From JAAYJK01 sp964501655 (GTDB lineage Bacteria > Bacillota > Syntrophomonadia > Syntrophomonadales > Syntrophomonadaceae), in assembly GCA_964501655.1 (NCBI GenBank), contig CAZCTN010000042.1, positions 1-19,239 on the forward strand: a stretch of DNA of 19,239 nt, in the 5' to 3' direction. Within the stretch, counting starts at the first letter, position 1. Each line of letters starts with the position of its first letter. The position numbers and the translations under genes were made by a program. Shown here one piece after another: positions 7,063-14,982 of the stretch. A model generated the notes under the pieces. That model was not told the DNA's origin, made no database searches, and was given only the letters and a program-made list of their open reading frames with translations.

Positions 7063-8382
7063 ATGGAAAAGTACAAGACCTTGGAACGAGTACCTGCACC
7101 CGCGCTTATACCTGAATTCGGTCCGCTATCGGGATTGAGAGTGTTGCTCACCGCCACTGTGGTGGCAGCGCCCATGTCAGCTCAGTGGCTGGCAGAATTT
7201 GGTGCCGAGGTAATACAGGTTGAAAGACCTTACTGGGGTGATTTTTATCGCCGCCAGATGCCGCCGGTAAAAGTAAATGGCAAGGCAGTAGGCGCCGGCT
7301 GGGCGCAGAATTGCAGAAACCGGTTGAGCTTAGAGATGGATGTAAATATGAAGAACCCCGAATCCAAAGATGCTTTCTTAAGGCTTATCGCCCAGTCTGA
7401 TGTCTGGCTGGAGAATTATATCAGAATCGAGGATTTGGGCATAAACAAGGATGAACTGTGGGAAGTCAATCCCAAATTGATTATAGGACATGTTACCGGC
7501 TTTGGGCGTCCGTGGTTCGGCGGTGATCCTGACTTCTGCGGCAAGGCAACTTTTGATCCCCTGTGCCAGTCCATGTCAGGGTACACCTATCTCCAGGGTC
7601 CGGCTGAGCCTCAGCTGCCAACCTATGTTCACATGTTCATTACCGATTACCTCACATCTTTACTGCTGGCCAACGCGGTTCAAATGGCTCTCCGGGTGGT
7701 TGAAAAAACCGGCAAGGGTCAGGAAATTGACGCTTCCATGTTTGAGACACTAATAAGAATGATGGATGACACTCATATTCTCCAGCTTACCAATGATTAC
7801 AACAAGATCAGGACCGGTAATAAAATGCGCATTTACCAGCCGGCTACTATTTTCCCTTGTAAAGACGGTTATTTCCACCTTGCCGGCGTGGGTCCCATAC
7901 CATACGAGAGAGCCCTCAAAGCAATGGGGTTGGATAGTGAAAACGAATACCCCTATGCAAAATATGGCAACGGTGTGGATGGTGTGGAATCCGAAAAGGG
8001 CTGGGAACTTCACGGAAAAATAACCGAGTTCTGTGCAGCACGTACTATGCAAGAATTGTCGGATATTTTTGAAGCTGCCCTTGTACCGTGTACACCCGTT
8101 AATGAGCCGAAAGTCATGGCCCATCATCCGCATTGGCACGAAAGAAAGCTGTTTGATAAATGGATAGACGAGACCATGCAAGAGGAAGTCTTTGGGGTAG
8201 GAGTAAGGCCGCTTATGAGCGGTACACCAGGTAAAGTATGGCGTGGAGCTCCGACCCTGGGCCAGGATACCGATGTTATACTGAAGACCCTGGCCGGGTA
8301 CACCGATGCACAGATTGCCGAATTACGGGAAAAGAAGATTATCGGTGTCGGAGAACCCCTCATTCCCTTTGTTCAAGATTAA
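7063..8382 (+). CDS. Family III CoA-transferase, CaiB-like
   Basis: CaiB/BaiF-type CoA-transferase, 439 aa, moving CoA between acyl-CoA and free acid through a covalent aspartyl intermediate. Seen: FGPLSGLRVLL (residues 19-29), AAPMSAQWLAEFGAEVIQVE (35-54), NPKLIIGHVTGFG (136-148), TFDPLCQSMSGY with D165 as likely catalytic Asp, and a C-terminal WRGAPTLGQDTDVILKTL closely like E. coli CaiB. That resemblance points to carnitine/crotonobetaine-like or other short carboxylic acids, but the substrate is not fixed. Length exceeds CaiB (about 405) through extra residues at the N-terminus and middle. ATG 7063 follows AAGGAGGAG at 7047-7055. It starts 213 bases after the thiolase and 32 bases before the acyl-CoA dehydrogenase. 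Confidence 0.9.
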   Translation: MEKYKTLERVPAPALIPEFGPLSGLRVLLTATVVAAPMSAQWLAEFGAEVIQVERPYWGDFYRRQMPPVKVNGKAVGAGWAQNCRNRLSLEMDVNMKNPESKDAFLRLIAQSDVWLENYIRIEDLGINKDELWEVNPKLIIGHVTGFGRPWFGGDPDFCGKATFDPLCQSMSGYTYLQGPAEPQLPTYVHMFITDYLTSLLLANAVQMALRVVEKTGKGQEIDASMFETLIRMMDDTHILQLTNDYNKIRTGNKMRIYQPATIFPCKDGYFHLAGVGPIPYERALKAMGLDSENEYPYAKYGNGVDGVESEKGWELHGKITEFCAARTMQELSDIFEAALVPCTPVNEPKVMAHHPHWHERKLFDKWIDETMQEEVFGVGVRPLMSGTPGKVWRGAPTLGQDTDVILKTLAGYTDAQIAELREKKIIGVGEPLIPFVQD

Positions 8383-8414
8383 TGTCTAACGTATCCAGGA
8401 AAGGAGTTATCTAA

Positions 8415-10247
8415 ATGTCGGTTACCAATTTTTTATATGACATGCGGGAACTGAAATTTGTCCTAAAAGAATGGTTGGATATGGAAAAGCTATTGTCATG
8501 TCCAGCCTATAGAGACTACTACGGGGTTGATGACATCGACCCCATCGTAGATACCACTTTCAAAATTGTGCGCGACGCTATAGCACCAATCAGCAAAGAT
8601 TCAGATAACATTGGAGTTAGCTTTATAGATGGCAAGGTAAAAACACCGGATTCATTTAAAAAGGCTTTCGCAACCATCAATGAGGCTGGATTAGGAGCCG
8701 GGAACGCAGACCGCGAGGTAGAAGGGCACCTGCCCTACACCGTTATACAATCCAATTATGAAATGCTGTGCGGTGCAAATGTTGGCTTCACTTCTTTTTG
8801 GGGCTTGTCAGCAGGAGCCATATCGGTAATTCAGCAGTATGCCAGTGAATCACTCAAACAGAAATTCCTGCCCCAAATGCTTTCGGGAGAATGGGGCGGC
8901 ACCATGAACTTGACGGAAGCTGGAGCAGGTTCAGATGTAGGCGCCAATGTCACCAAAGCATTCTCTACAGAAACACCAGGCATATACAAGATCAAGGGCA
9001 ATAAAATATTTATCACGGCCGGTGATCATGACCTGCAGGAAAATATTATTCATATGGTGCTGGCCCGAACCGAAGGAGCCAGAGAAGGTGTTCCCGGATT
9101 GTCTTTGTTTTTGGTGCCCAAGTATAGGGTGAATGAAGACGGAAGTCTGGGCGAATTTAATGATGTGATCTGTACCGGTATTGAAGAAAAAATGGGTTTA
9201 CATGGTTCGCCAACCTGCAGCCTATCGTATGGCGAGAATGATAGTTGTTTGGGCTATTTGATAGGCGATCCCCCGGATGCCAGCGGCAAAGGCCGCGGTA
9301 TTGAGCAGATGTTTACTATGATGAATGAAGAGCGTCTGAATACAGGCATCCAAGGATTAGCAGCATCTTCCCAGGCCTTCTTCCAGGCTCGCGAGTATGC
9401 CAAACAGAGAGTCCAGGGTACCAAACTAACGGACCCCAAAGGACCTAAAGTTCGTATTATTGAGCACGAAGATGTACGCCGCATGTTGATGCTGCAGAAG
9501 TCATGCACAGAAGCTATTCGCGCGTTAATACTTAAAACATGTTATTACCTGGATCTGGCCCATGACAGCGAAGATCCCGAGGAGCGTGAATTTGCTGAAG
9601 GAATGTTCCAGATCAGTAACCCCATGTGTAAAGCTTACGCTACAGATATGGCTTGGTCATTGATCTGTGATGCCATTCAAACCCATGGAGGATATGGTGT
9701 CTGTTCTGAATATGAGGTGGAATCACTAGCCCGGGATGTCAAAGTAACCTCAATTTGGGAAGGAACCAACTATATTCAGGCTTTGGATCTGATAGGACGC
9801 AAATTCACCATGGCCAAGGGGAAGGTATTCAAGAACTGGATAGATGATATCAGCAGTTTCATTGCAAGCAACAGCGGAGCTACTAGCTTTGAACAAGAAT
9901 TCGAGATTCTTAACAATGCTTTTGCAGACTTTACAGCTATTATGCAGCAACTGCAGAAATATGGGCAAGAAGGCCAGATACAATTAATGCCTCTCTATGC
10001 TACCCGTATTCTCCATGCGGCCTCAATGCTTTATTGTTCTAGGCTTATTCTTGATCAGGGACTTATAGCTAATGCTAAATTAATCGAATATGGCGAAGAT
10101 CATTTCGACACCAATTTCTACCAGGGAAAAATAGCGAGTGCTCGTTTCTACATTAAGAATGTTTTGCCGCAGGTAGCCACAATGCGTAAATTGTTTGAAA
10201 TTGGCGATACCACTGCTATAGATATTGACGAAGACTGTTTAGGTTAA
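8415..10247 (+). CDS. Acyl-CoA dehydrogenase, long (about 600 aa) type
   Basis: FAD-dependent alpha,beta-dehydrogenation of an acyl-CoA, passing electrons to an electron transfer flavoprotein. 610 aa, against about 380 for short-chain enzymes. Seen: MNLTEAGAGSDVGANV (residues 164-179), KIFITAGDHDL (197-207), MNEERLNTGIQGLA (303-316), QTHGGYGVCSEYEVESLARD (422-441) and SIWEGTNYIQALDLIGRK with E449, the likely catalytic base. The residue 465-610 extension is helical, as in the AcdA/FadE-like subgroup with an extra C-terminal domain. AGGAAAGGAG at 8397-8406 precedes ATG 8415. Directly follows the CoA-transferase, implying that CoA transfer and oxidation act on the same acid. Its ETF partner is not encoded here. 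Confidence 0.93.
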   Translation: MSVTNFLYDMRELKFVLKEWLDMEKLLSCPAYRDYYGVDDIDPIVDTTFKIVRDAIAPISKDSDNIGVSFIDGKVKTPDSFKKAFATINEAGLGAGNADREVEGHLPYTVIQSNYEMLCGANVGFTSFWGLSAGAISVIQQYASESLKQKFLPQMLSGEWGGTMNLTEAGAGSDVGANVTKAFSTETPGIYKIKGNKIFITAGDHDLQENIIHMVLARTEGAREGVPGLSLFLVPKYRVNEDGSLGEFNDVICTGIEEKMGLHGSPTCSLSYGENDSCLGYLIGDPPDASGKGRGIEQMFTMMNEERLNTGIQGLAASSQAFFQAREYAKQRVQGTKLTDPKGPKVRIIEHEDVRRMLMLQKSCTEAIRALILKTCYYLDLAHDSEDPEEREFAEGMFQISNPMCKAYATDMAWSLICDAIQTHGGYGVCSEYEVESLARDVKVTSIWEGTNYIQALDLIGRKFTMAKGKVFKNWIDDISSFIASNSGATSFEQEFEILNNAFADFTAIMQQLQKYGQEGQIQLMPLYATRILHAASMLYCSRLILDQGLIANAKLIEYGEDHFDTNFYQGKIASARFYIKNVLPQVATMRKLFEIGDTTAIDIDEDCLG

Positions 10248-10296
10248 AACAGTGCCATAAACAACGCAGTGATATCTATATCTAAATTGTGCTTGG

Positions 10297-10309
10297 CTTG
10301 ATGATCAAG
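10297..10309. promoter_or_regulatory. Operator-like palindrome upstream of acetate transporter
   Basis: CTTGATGATCAAG is a perfect 6+1+6 palindrome. It sits inside a wider inverted pair, CAGTGAT (10267-10273) with ATCACTG (10323-10329). It is a candidate repressor or activator site; no regulator is encoded in the window. Confidence 0.4.
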
Positions 10310-10370
10310 GGACTATTTCTAGATCACTGCCGAGTGTAGGGGGGGAGGCGATTTTTAGAGAAATAATCAT

Positions 10371-10416
10371 TTCATTGCCTTAAGCAATGAAGTCTCTTTC
10401 CTTATAAATTAGGAAA
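10371..10416 (+). promoter_or_regulatory. Two hairpins in the leader of the acetate transporter
   Basis: TTCATTGC (10371-10378) pairs perfectly with GCAATGAA (10384-10391) around 5 bases; TTTCCT (10397-10402) pairs with AGGAAA (10411-10416). They end about 25 bases before the start codon. They may be protein-binding dyads or RNA structure controlling translation. Confidence 0.4.
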
Positions 10417-10440
10417 TACAAAAAAAGAGGAGGAATTATT

Positions 10441-11043
10441 ATGTCAGATCATGCAGGAACAACTTGGGCAAATCCAGCACCAGCGGGTACGATTTCACTG
10501 GGATTCGCGATTATGATTTTTTATGCTTTATTGACCGGGAAAGTACCCGCCGAAGCCCATATGCTTGCAGGGTTATGGTTGCTCGGCGCTTTCGTTATTC
10601 AGGTATGTGTTGGTTTAATTGAATTAAATATGGGTGCCGATATCGGTGGCAATATTTATTTATGGTTCGGTTCATTCTTCTGTTTGGCAACTGGTTTGGT
10701 ATTCATATGGGAATATTTTGCTCACATTTATGGATGGCCTGTGCACCTGGGATTACAAGGTTATCTGTGGATTTGTATATGGTTGGTAATGTGGATAAAC
10801 TGGCCAGTATTTCTTAAAAGGTTTCCCTTGACCTTAATAATAGTATTCAGTTTAATGAATGCTTGTGCTCCGCTCATGGCTTTCATGAATCTAGGTATGA
10901 TTCCCGCAAAAGTATATGCGCCTATTATTGGTCAGTGTATGGGTGTTGCTTCATTATTTGCTTTGTATTCAGGGGCTGCTATGATCACTAACACTGCCTT
11001 TGGCAGACAAATGTTTCCCTTAGGCAGTCCGCTTCTGAAATAG
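10441..11043 (+). CDS. Acetate uptake transporter, AceTr (GPR1/FUN34/YaaH) family
   Basis: 200-aa integral membrane protein for acetate (and possibly succinate or propionate) movement. Seen: the family signature NPAPAGTISLGF at residues 11-22, followed by about six hydrophobic segments (roughly residues 17-35, 40-62, 70-92, 96-117, 123-147 and 155-182) and a short tail. Length matches YaaH/SatP-type proteins. GAGGAGG (10428-10434) stands 6 bases before ATG 10441. It lies 193 bases after the acyl-CoA dehydrogenase on the same strand, with its own dyad-rich leader, so it may have its own promoter. Context suggests it disposes of, or takes up, acetate from acyl-CoA degradation. Confidence 0.92.
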   Translation: MSDHAGTTWANPAPAGTISLGFAIMIFYALLTGKVPAEAHMLAGLWLLGAFVIQVCVGLIELNMGADIGGNIYLWFGSFFCLATGLVFIWEYFAHIYGWPVHLGLQGYLWICIWLVMWINWPVFLKRFPLTLIIVFSLMNACAPLMAFMNLGMIPAKVYAPIIGQCMGVASLFALYSGAAMITNTAFGRQMFPLGSPLLK

Positions 11044-11083
11044 TCTACCTATCCCTTATATATCTTCCAAAGTATCTTCGAGT

Positions 11084-11102
11084 AAGGCAGCTTGGCTGCC
11101 TT
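11084..11102 (+). terminator. Possible terminator hairpin after acetate transporter
   Basis: AAGGCAGC (11084-11091) pairs perfectly with GCTGCCTT (11095-11102) around a TTG loop. It lies 40 bases past the transporter stop. Only a weak T content follows (GTTCGG), so termination efficiency is doubtful. Confidence 0.45.
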
Positions 11103-11173
11103 GTTCGGAGAGCATTTGTATTGAACAGGTTCTTTATTCTAGAATAAACTAAGCATTCGAAAAGGAGGATTTA

Positions 11174-12328
11174 ATGTTGCTAAAACAAGAGGCAGTGTTA
11201 GGCCTTAAAGAAATCACGCCGGTACTTGTGAATTCTATTAATGGAGGGGCCATCTTTATCATATCTGATACCAACAAGATCCTATGGAAAGCAGCTTCAA
11301 ATGAATTTGATGTTGACCAGATAAAAGTAGGTATTGATATTAGGGTAGGGAGCGGGACTTATCTGGCCATAAAAGAAAATCGCATTGTTGAAGAAAAAGT
11401 ACCTCGGGCAGTTTACGGTATGCGTCTAATTACCAAGAATATACCAATTGTTGATGAGGCTGGGCTTATAACCGGGTGTTTTACTTTAATATTTCCCAGG
11501 CTGCACCCGGTCGGTGCAGCTTTTCCCCAGTTTGCTCCTTTGATAGCTGATATGTTTCCAGAAGGAGCATTTCTATTTATGACTGATTTGGAATCTTACA
11601 GGGTCACCCAGCCTTCTAAACGGTTTAATATACCTAATATCCAGTGGGGGGTTAAACTAGAAAATGATGCAGTAGCCATAAGGGCAATGAATAGTAAACA
11701 GCTTGCAGTTGATGATTTAGATGCAAGTGTATACGGGGTTCCAGTTATGGTCATGAGTTACCCAATTTTTGATGAGGATGATACGCAACAAGTAGTTGGA
11801 ACATTTTGTATCGCTCAACCTAGGAGTAATGCCGAGAAACTGCGCAGTATGTCTGCCAATATTAGCCAAAATATGGAAGAAATATCGACTGTGGTTGAGG
11901 AATTAGCAGCATCTGCATCCGAAATATCAGCTAATGAAAATGTATTGAATGGCAGCATAAAGGAAATATTCAGGTTATCTGAAGATATCAACGTTGTACT
12001 AGGATTTATTAAACAAATTGCAGATGAGACAAAGATGCTAGGACTTAATGCTGCCATAGAAGCGGCAAGAGCTGGTGATGTAGGAAGAGGCTTTGGCGTT
12101 GTGGCAGAACAGATAAGAAATCTGTCGGAAGAATCAAAGAATACCGTAGACAAGATACGGGATTTGACCGACAACATTAAACGAAAAGTTGAGGAAACGG
12201 TTCAGAATAGCCAGAATACTCTGCAGTCCACTCAGGAACAAGCAGCTGCTTCTCAAGAAATTAGCGCCAGTATTGAAGAAATTACTGCTATGACAGAGCA
12301 ATTGGAGAAAATTGCTTTGGATATGTAA
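11174..12328 (+). CDS. Soluble methyl-accepting chemotaxis-like receptor with duplicated sensor
   Basis: 384 aa with no signal peptide or transmembrane segment, so a cytosolic receptor. Residues 24-109 and 130-217 are tandem copies of one PAS/Cache-like module: GGAIFIISD (24-32) parallels EGAFLFMTD (130-138), and AVYGMRLITKNIPIVDEAGLITGCFTLIFPR parallels SVYGVPVMVMSYPIFDEDDTQQVVGTFCIAQPR. From about 222 the protein is coiled coil, with the MCP hairpin tip IADETKMLGLNAAIEAARAGDVGRGFGVVAEQIRNL (282-317). The signalling part is short (about 165 aa) and no C-terminal CheR-binding pentapeptide is seen. AAAGGAGG at 11161-11168 precedes ATG 11174. Lying beside an acetate transporter and beta-oxidation genes, it may sense an intracellular metabolite of that pathway (inference). 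Confidence 0.88.
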   Translation: MLLKQEAVLGLKEITPVLVNSINGGAIFIISDTNKILWKAASNEFDVDQIKVGIDIRVGSGTYLAIKENRIVEEKVPRAVYGMRLITKNIPIVDEAGLITGCFTLIFPRLHPVGAAFPQFAPLIADMFPEGAFLFMTDLESYRVTQPSKRFNIPNIQWGVKLENDAVAIRAMNSKQLAVDDLDASVYGVPVMVMSYPIFDEDDTQQVVGTFCIAQPRSNAEKLRSMSANISQNMEEISTVVEELAASASEISANENVLNGSIKEIFRLSEDINVVLGFIKQIADETKMLGLNAAIEAARAGDVGRGFGVVAEQIRNLSEESKNTVDKIRDLTDNIKRKVEETVQNSQNTLQSTQEQAAASQEISASIEEITAMTEQLEKIALDM

Positions 12329-12391
12329 AGGGGCTTGGCGCTCATAATGATGCATGCGCTATGGGTTGAGGCTGGCCCCAGCAATTGAGCC

Positions 12392-12418
12392 GACTGAAAG
12401 TTAGGCAACCTATTAGTC
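12392..12418 (+). other. Small hairpin in leader of hotdog gene
   Basis: GACT (12392-12395) pairs with AGTC (12415-12418) and, inside, TAGG (12402-12405) with CCTA (12409-12412) around CAA. It lies in the 164-base gap after the chemoreceptor. I do not recognise a riboswitch class here. Confidence 0.3.
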
Positions 12419-12477
12419 TTCAGAGCAGTGGTTAAGCACAGAGAGGCGACCGGCTAAGAAGCTATTTCAGAAAAGAT

Positions 12478-12485
12478 AAGGAGGG
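12478..12485 (+). promoter_or_regulatory. Strong ribosome binding site for a non-canonical start
   Basis: AAGGAGGG is a near-perfect anti-16S match. Counting 7 bases on places the initiator at 12493, where the codon is ATC in the hotdog reading frame; no ATG, GTG or TTG lies within usual distance in that frame. Confidence 0.65.
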
Positions 12486-12492
12486 AATCTTT

Positions 12493-12909
12493 ATCATCGA
12501 AGGTAAGTATCGCAATATAGCTGATAAAATAGAAGTTTCCCTCAGCAACCAATTACTAGGTTTGCGTATTATTACTCTAACCAGGGGTTTATGTGAGATG
12601 CGCATATCGATAGGTAATAAGATGGGGTTGGTGGATGAGAATGTATATTATTTGGCCAGCGATTTCGCAGCCATTGCTGCTTCTTCCACTTTATGTGCCA
12701 TAAATCATGTTCCAGTTCCTTATGATACACGAATATCCATTATGTCACACGAAGCTCTAAAATCACTTACAATAATTGCTAACGCTGTTGAGTCCAGGGA
12801 GGCAGGGGTTATTGACTCCATAGTAATAATAACGGATATAACTGGGAAGTTGGTTGCAAAGGCTAAATTAAGATATCAGCTGGTAAAGGGGGATATGCTG
12901 CAGACGTAA
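12493..12909 (+). CDS. Hotdog-fold thioesterase-like protein (PaaI-like), probable ATC start
   Basis: The frame is open from 12436 (after TAA 12433-12435) to TAA 12907-12909. The first standard start, TTG 12562, has no ribosome binding site and would cut into the fold, while AAGGAGGG at 12478-12485 points to ATC 12493 (138 aa). Seen in the longer product: NQLLGLRIITLTRGLCEMRI near the N-terminus, a long helix YYLASDFAAIAASSTLCA, and a final GKLVAKAKLRYQLV strand pair, all as in PaaI-type hotdog proteins. The family's usual HGG before the helix is replaced by LVDENV, so catalysis is uncertain. Possible role: hydrolysis or binding of acyl-CoA. It may be a rare-start gene, or one damaged at the start codon. 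Confidence 0.65.
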   Translation: MIEGKYRNIADKIEVSLSNQLLGLRIITLTRGLCEMRISIGNKMGLVDENVYYLASDFAAIAASSTLCAINHVPVPYDTRISIMSHEALKSLTIIANAVESREAGVIDSIVIITDITGKLVAKAKLRYQLVKGDMLQT

Positions 12910-12976
12910 TGTAATATAGATGCATTGTTGAATATATAATATGAGCTTAATCGAACTTTTCTGCAGAGGAGAAATT

Positions 12977-13855
12977 ATGTTTATACCTATTAATCGCTAC
13001 ATTAAGCTGCTAAAAGTGCCCAATGACGGGAATTTTCCATATTGTACCTGCGTCTTCATTGAGGATGATATTCGCGTTCTGATTGACAGTGGTTGTGGAT
13101 CCAAGCTAGCATCAGAATTGAGACAATATGGGTTGGATATATTAATCAATACCCATTTTCATTCGGATCATACCCTAAATACAGGACAGTTGGGACCGGT
13201 CGAGATATGGTGCCATGAATTAGACGTTCCTGGGCTAAGATCATTAGACGGATATCTGGATTTATATGGTTTTCATCTTTTCCAAGGACAAGCACTTGGC
13301 CAGCTTTTGGCAGAGCACTTCAGTTTTACATCTCGCGAGGTACAACGTGAATTGAAGGATGGTGAGATGCTTGACTTTGGTCATATTCAGCTAAGAGTCA
13401 TTCATACCCCAGGGCATACCCCAGGTCACTGTTGTTTCTTTGATGAATACAACGAGATTTTGTTCAGCGCTGATATAGAATTGGGACCTCTTGGTATATG
13501 GTATTCTCATTTGTGCAGCGATCTTGATCAATTTATTCAATCAATAGAGAAATGCATGGAATTAAAACCCAGGCAAGTAATTTCAGGACATAGTGGAGTT
13601 GTCGAGGGGGATCTTAATACGTTATTTCTTTCTTGTAGAGATAGAATTCTCAGGAAGGAAGACAAGATTCTTAAATCTATGAGTGCACCTATTACTATAG
13701 AGGCTTTGGCTGAGCAGCATTCTTTTTCTTGTCCCAAACTGGAATTCGGCCCCTATGTAAAGTATTTTGACAAACACGGGGTTTATAAGCACCTAGAAAG
13801 ACTAATTAAGCATAGAAGAGTGGATAGAGAAGGCGATTTGTATTTTAGAATTTGA
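12977..13855 (+). CDS. MBL-fold metallo-hydrolase (glyoxalase II/LACTB2-like)
   Basis: 292 aa from ATG 12977, chosen over ATG 12941 because GAGGAG (12966-12971) sits 5 bases before it. Seen: metal motif THFHSDH with H60, H62, D64 and H65; HTPGHTPGH with H147; SADIELG with D166; and SGH with H205: a full two-metal site. Residues about 220-292 look like a small winged-helix tail (ILRKEDKILKSMSAPITIEALAEQH then a YVKYFDKHGVYKHLERLIKHRRV segment), as in LACTB2-like and other MBL hydrolases encoded near acyl-CoA genes. Likely hydrolyses a thioester or ester; substrate unknown. Located 67 bases after the hotdog gene and 40 before the flavodoxin gene, so probably one transcript. Confidence 0.88.
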   Translation: MFIPINRYIKLLKVPNDGNFPYCTCVFIEDDIRVLIDSGCGSKLASELRQYGLDILINTHFHSDHTLNTGQLGPVEIWCHELDVPGLRSLDGYLDLYGFHLFQGQALGQLLAEHFSFTSREVQRELKDGEMLDFGHIQLRVIHTPGHTPGHCCFFDEYNEILFSADIELGPLGIWYSHLCSDLDQFIQSIEKCMELKPRQVISGHSGVVEGDLNTLFLSCRDRILRKEDKILKSMSAPITIEALAEQHSFSCPKLEFGPYVKYFDKHGVYKHLERLIKHRRVDREGDLYFRI

Positions 13856-13895
13856 GCAACACGCAAAATAATTTCAACAGGAAAGGAACAGGATC

Positions 13896-14447
13896 GTGGA
13901 AGTATTGAACTTATATTGCTCAGTAACTGGTAATACTAAAAAAATAGCTTTGCGAATCGAAGATACCCTAAAATCGCAGGGAGTAAGTGTTACAACTATC
14001 GAAGTTAATAGGGTTATGGATGTTGATGCCAGTGACTTATTGAATTATGATCTTGTCTTTATCGGTTCAGGGGTATATTCCTGTCTGCCTTCTCAGGATA
14101 TGATTGATTTCCATAAGATTATGCAGAAAAAGTATAGCGACAGTGGCGACATCAGGAGCTGTGCACCTAGAATAATGGGAAAAAAAGCTGTTGTTTACTG
14201 TACATTTGGTGGTCCGCATACCGGTATAAATGAAGCGATACCGACCATTAAATATCTGGGACAATTACCAGATCATTTAGGCTTTGAAATAGTAGCTGAA
14301 TGGCTTTTTGAAGGACAATTTAATAGTGAGGTTAGCTTAATCACCAGGCTTAACACTGAAGGCCGGATGGGAAATATTACCGGGAGGCCCAACGAAGAAG
14401 ATTTAAAGAAAGTAGCAAATATGGTCACTGAAATCTTACAAATTTGA
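13896..14447 (+). CDS. Flavodoxin-like protein
   Basis: 183 aa with a flavodoxin fold. Seen: the FMN phosphate loop SVTGNTKKIA (residues 9-18) right after the first strand; a second loop, FIGSGVYSCLPS; and a third, CTFGGPHTGIN, near residue 107, each after a hydrophobic strand. The C-terminal region is longer than in short flavodoxins (about 145 aa) and resembles the flavodoxin domain of multi-domain or stand-alone flavoproteins. Start GTG 13896 follows AAAGGA (13882-13887). It probably carries electrons in an oxidation-reduction step, but the partner is unknown. The gene lies between the MBL hydrolase and a PNPOx-fold protein. Confidence 0.85.
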   Translation: MEVLNLYCSVTGNTKKIALRIEDTLKSQGVSVTTIEVNRVMDVDASDLLNYDLVFIGSGVYSCLPSQDMIDFHKIMQKKYSDSGDIRSCAPRIMGKKAVVYCTFGGPHTGINEAIPTIKYLGQLPDHLGFEIVAEWLFEGQFNSEVSLITRLNTEGRMGNITGRPNEEDLKKVANMVTEILQI

Positions 14448-14506
14448 AAGAATTTATTTAGACAATCAAAGGAATTTAATGAATACGTCATGAGCTTTGT
14501 GCTTGC

Positions 14507-14540
14507 AATGAAACAGTATTGTTTTTGCAATTGTTTCGTT
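14507..14540 (+). promoter_or_regulatory. Hairpin between flavodoxin and PNPOx genes
   Basis: AATGAAACA-(GT)-ATTG (14507-14521) pairs with CAATTGTTTCGTT (14528-14540) over 13 bp, with a two-base bulge and one wobble, around a TTTTTG loop. No T-run follows. It sits 49 bases before the next start codon and could be regulatory or a weak terminator. Confidence 0.45.
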
Positions 14541-14589
14541 AGGGAGAATGCATCAAGGATTTATTTATTATTAGAATGGAGTAATTATT

Positions 14590-14982
14590 ATGGAAAATGT
14601 ATATGAGTTTTTAAAAGCATGTGGTTCATTTTATCTCGCAACGATGGACGGTGATCAACCCAGAGTGCGACCTTTTGGGGCACTGGATGTTTTTGAGAAT
14701 AAGATATATATTCAAACCGGTAAGGAGAAGAATGTTTTCAAGCAGATGAAAATTAATCCCAAAATAGAAATATGTGGTATGGTAGATAATAAATGGATTC
14801 GTATAGAAGCTATGGTTACAGAAGACAATAGAACTGAAGCAAGACAGCACATGTTGGACGCAAATCCAAACTTGAAATCAATGTATGCGGCTGATGATGG
14901 CAATACCGTAGTTCTGTATTTGAATAATGCTACGGCAACCCTTTCATCTTTTAAAGATGAGCCCAAGGTGATTGAATTTTAG
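14590..14982 (+). CDS. Pyridoxamine 5'-phosphate oxidase-fold flavin-binding protein
   Basis: 130 aa split-barrel protein. Seen: the start MENVYEFLKACGSFYLATMDGDQPRVRPFG, typical of the small PNPOx-like family (YLAT then G.P..RPF); KIYIQTGKEKNVFKQMKINPKIEICG (residues 38-63), where the family contacts FMN or F420; and a short C-terminal strand. Such proteins bind FMN or a similar cofactor, but many have unknown substrates, and pyridoxamine oxidation is not implied. ATG 14590 follows GGAG at 14578-14581. Its place next to a flavodoxin-like gene suggests a shared flavin redox function (inference). Confidence 0.87.
   Translation: MENVYEFLKACGSFYLATMDGDQPRVRPFGALDVFENKIYIQTGKEKNVFKQMKINPKIEICGMVDNKWIRIEAMVTEDNRTEARQHMLDANPNLKSMYAADDGNTVVLYLNNATATLSSFKDEPKVIEF

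Noticed and set aside
12330..12490. Riboswitch in the leader of the hotdog gene.
   Set aside because: I compared it by eye with SAM, TPP, cobalamin, glycine, c-di-GMP and molybdenum cofactor motifs and saw none of their conserved cores.
12941..12976. ATG 12941 as start of the second MBL protein.
   Set aside because: No ribosome binding site before it; GAGGAG is placed correctly for ATG 12977.
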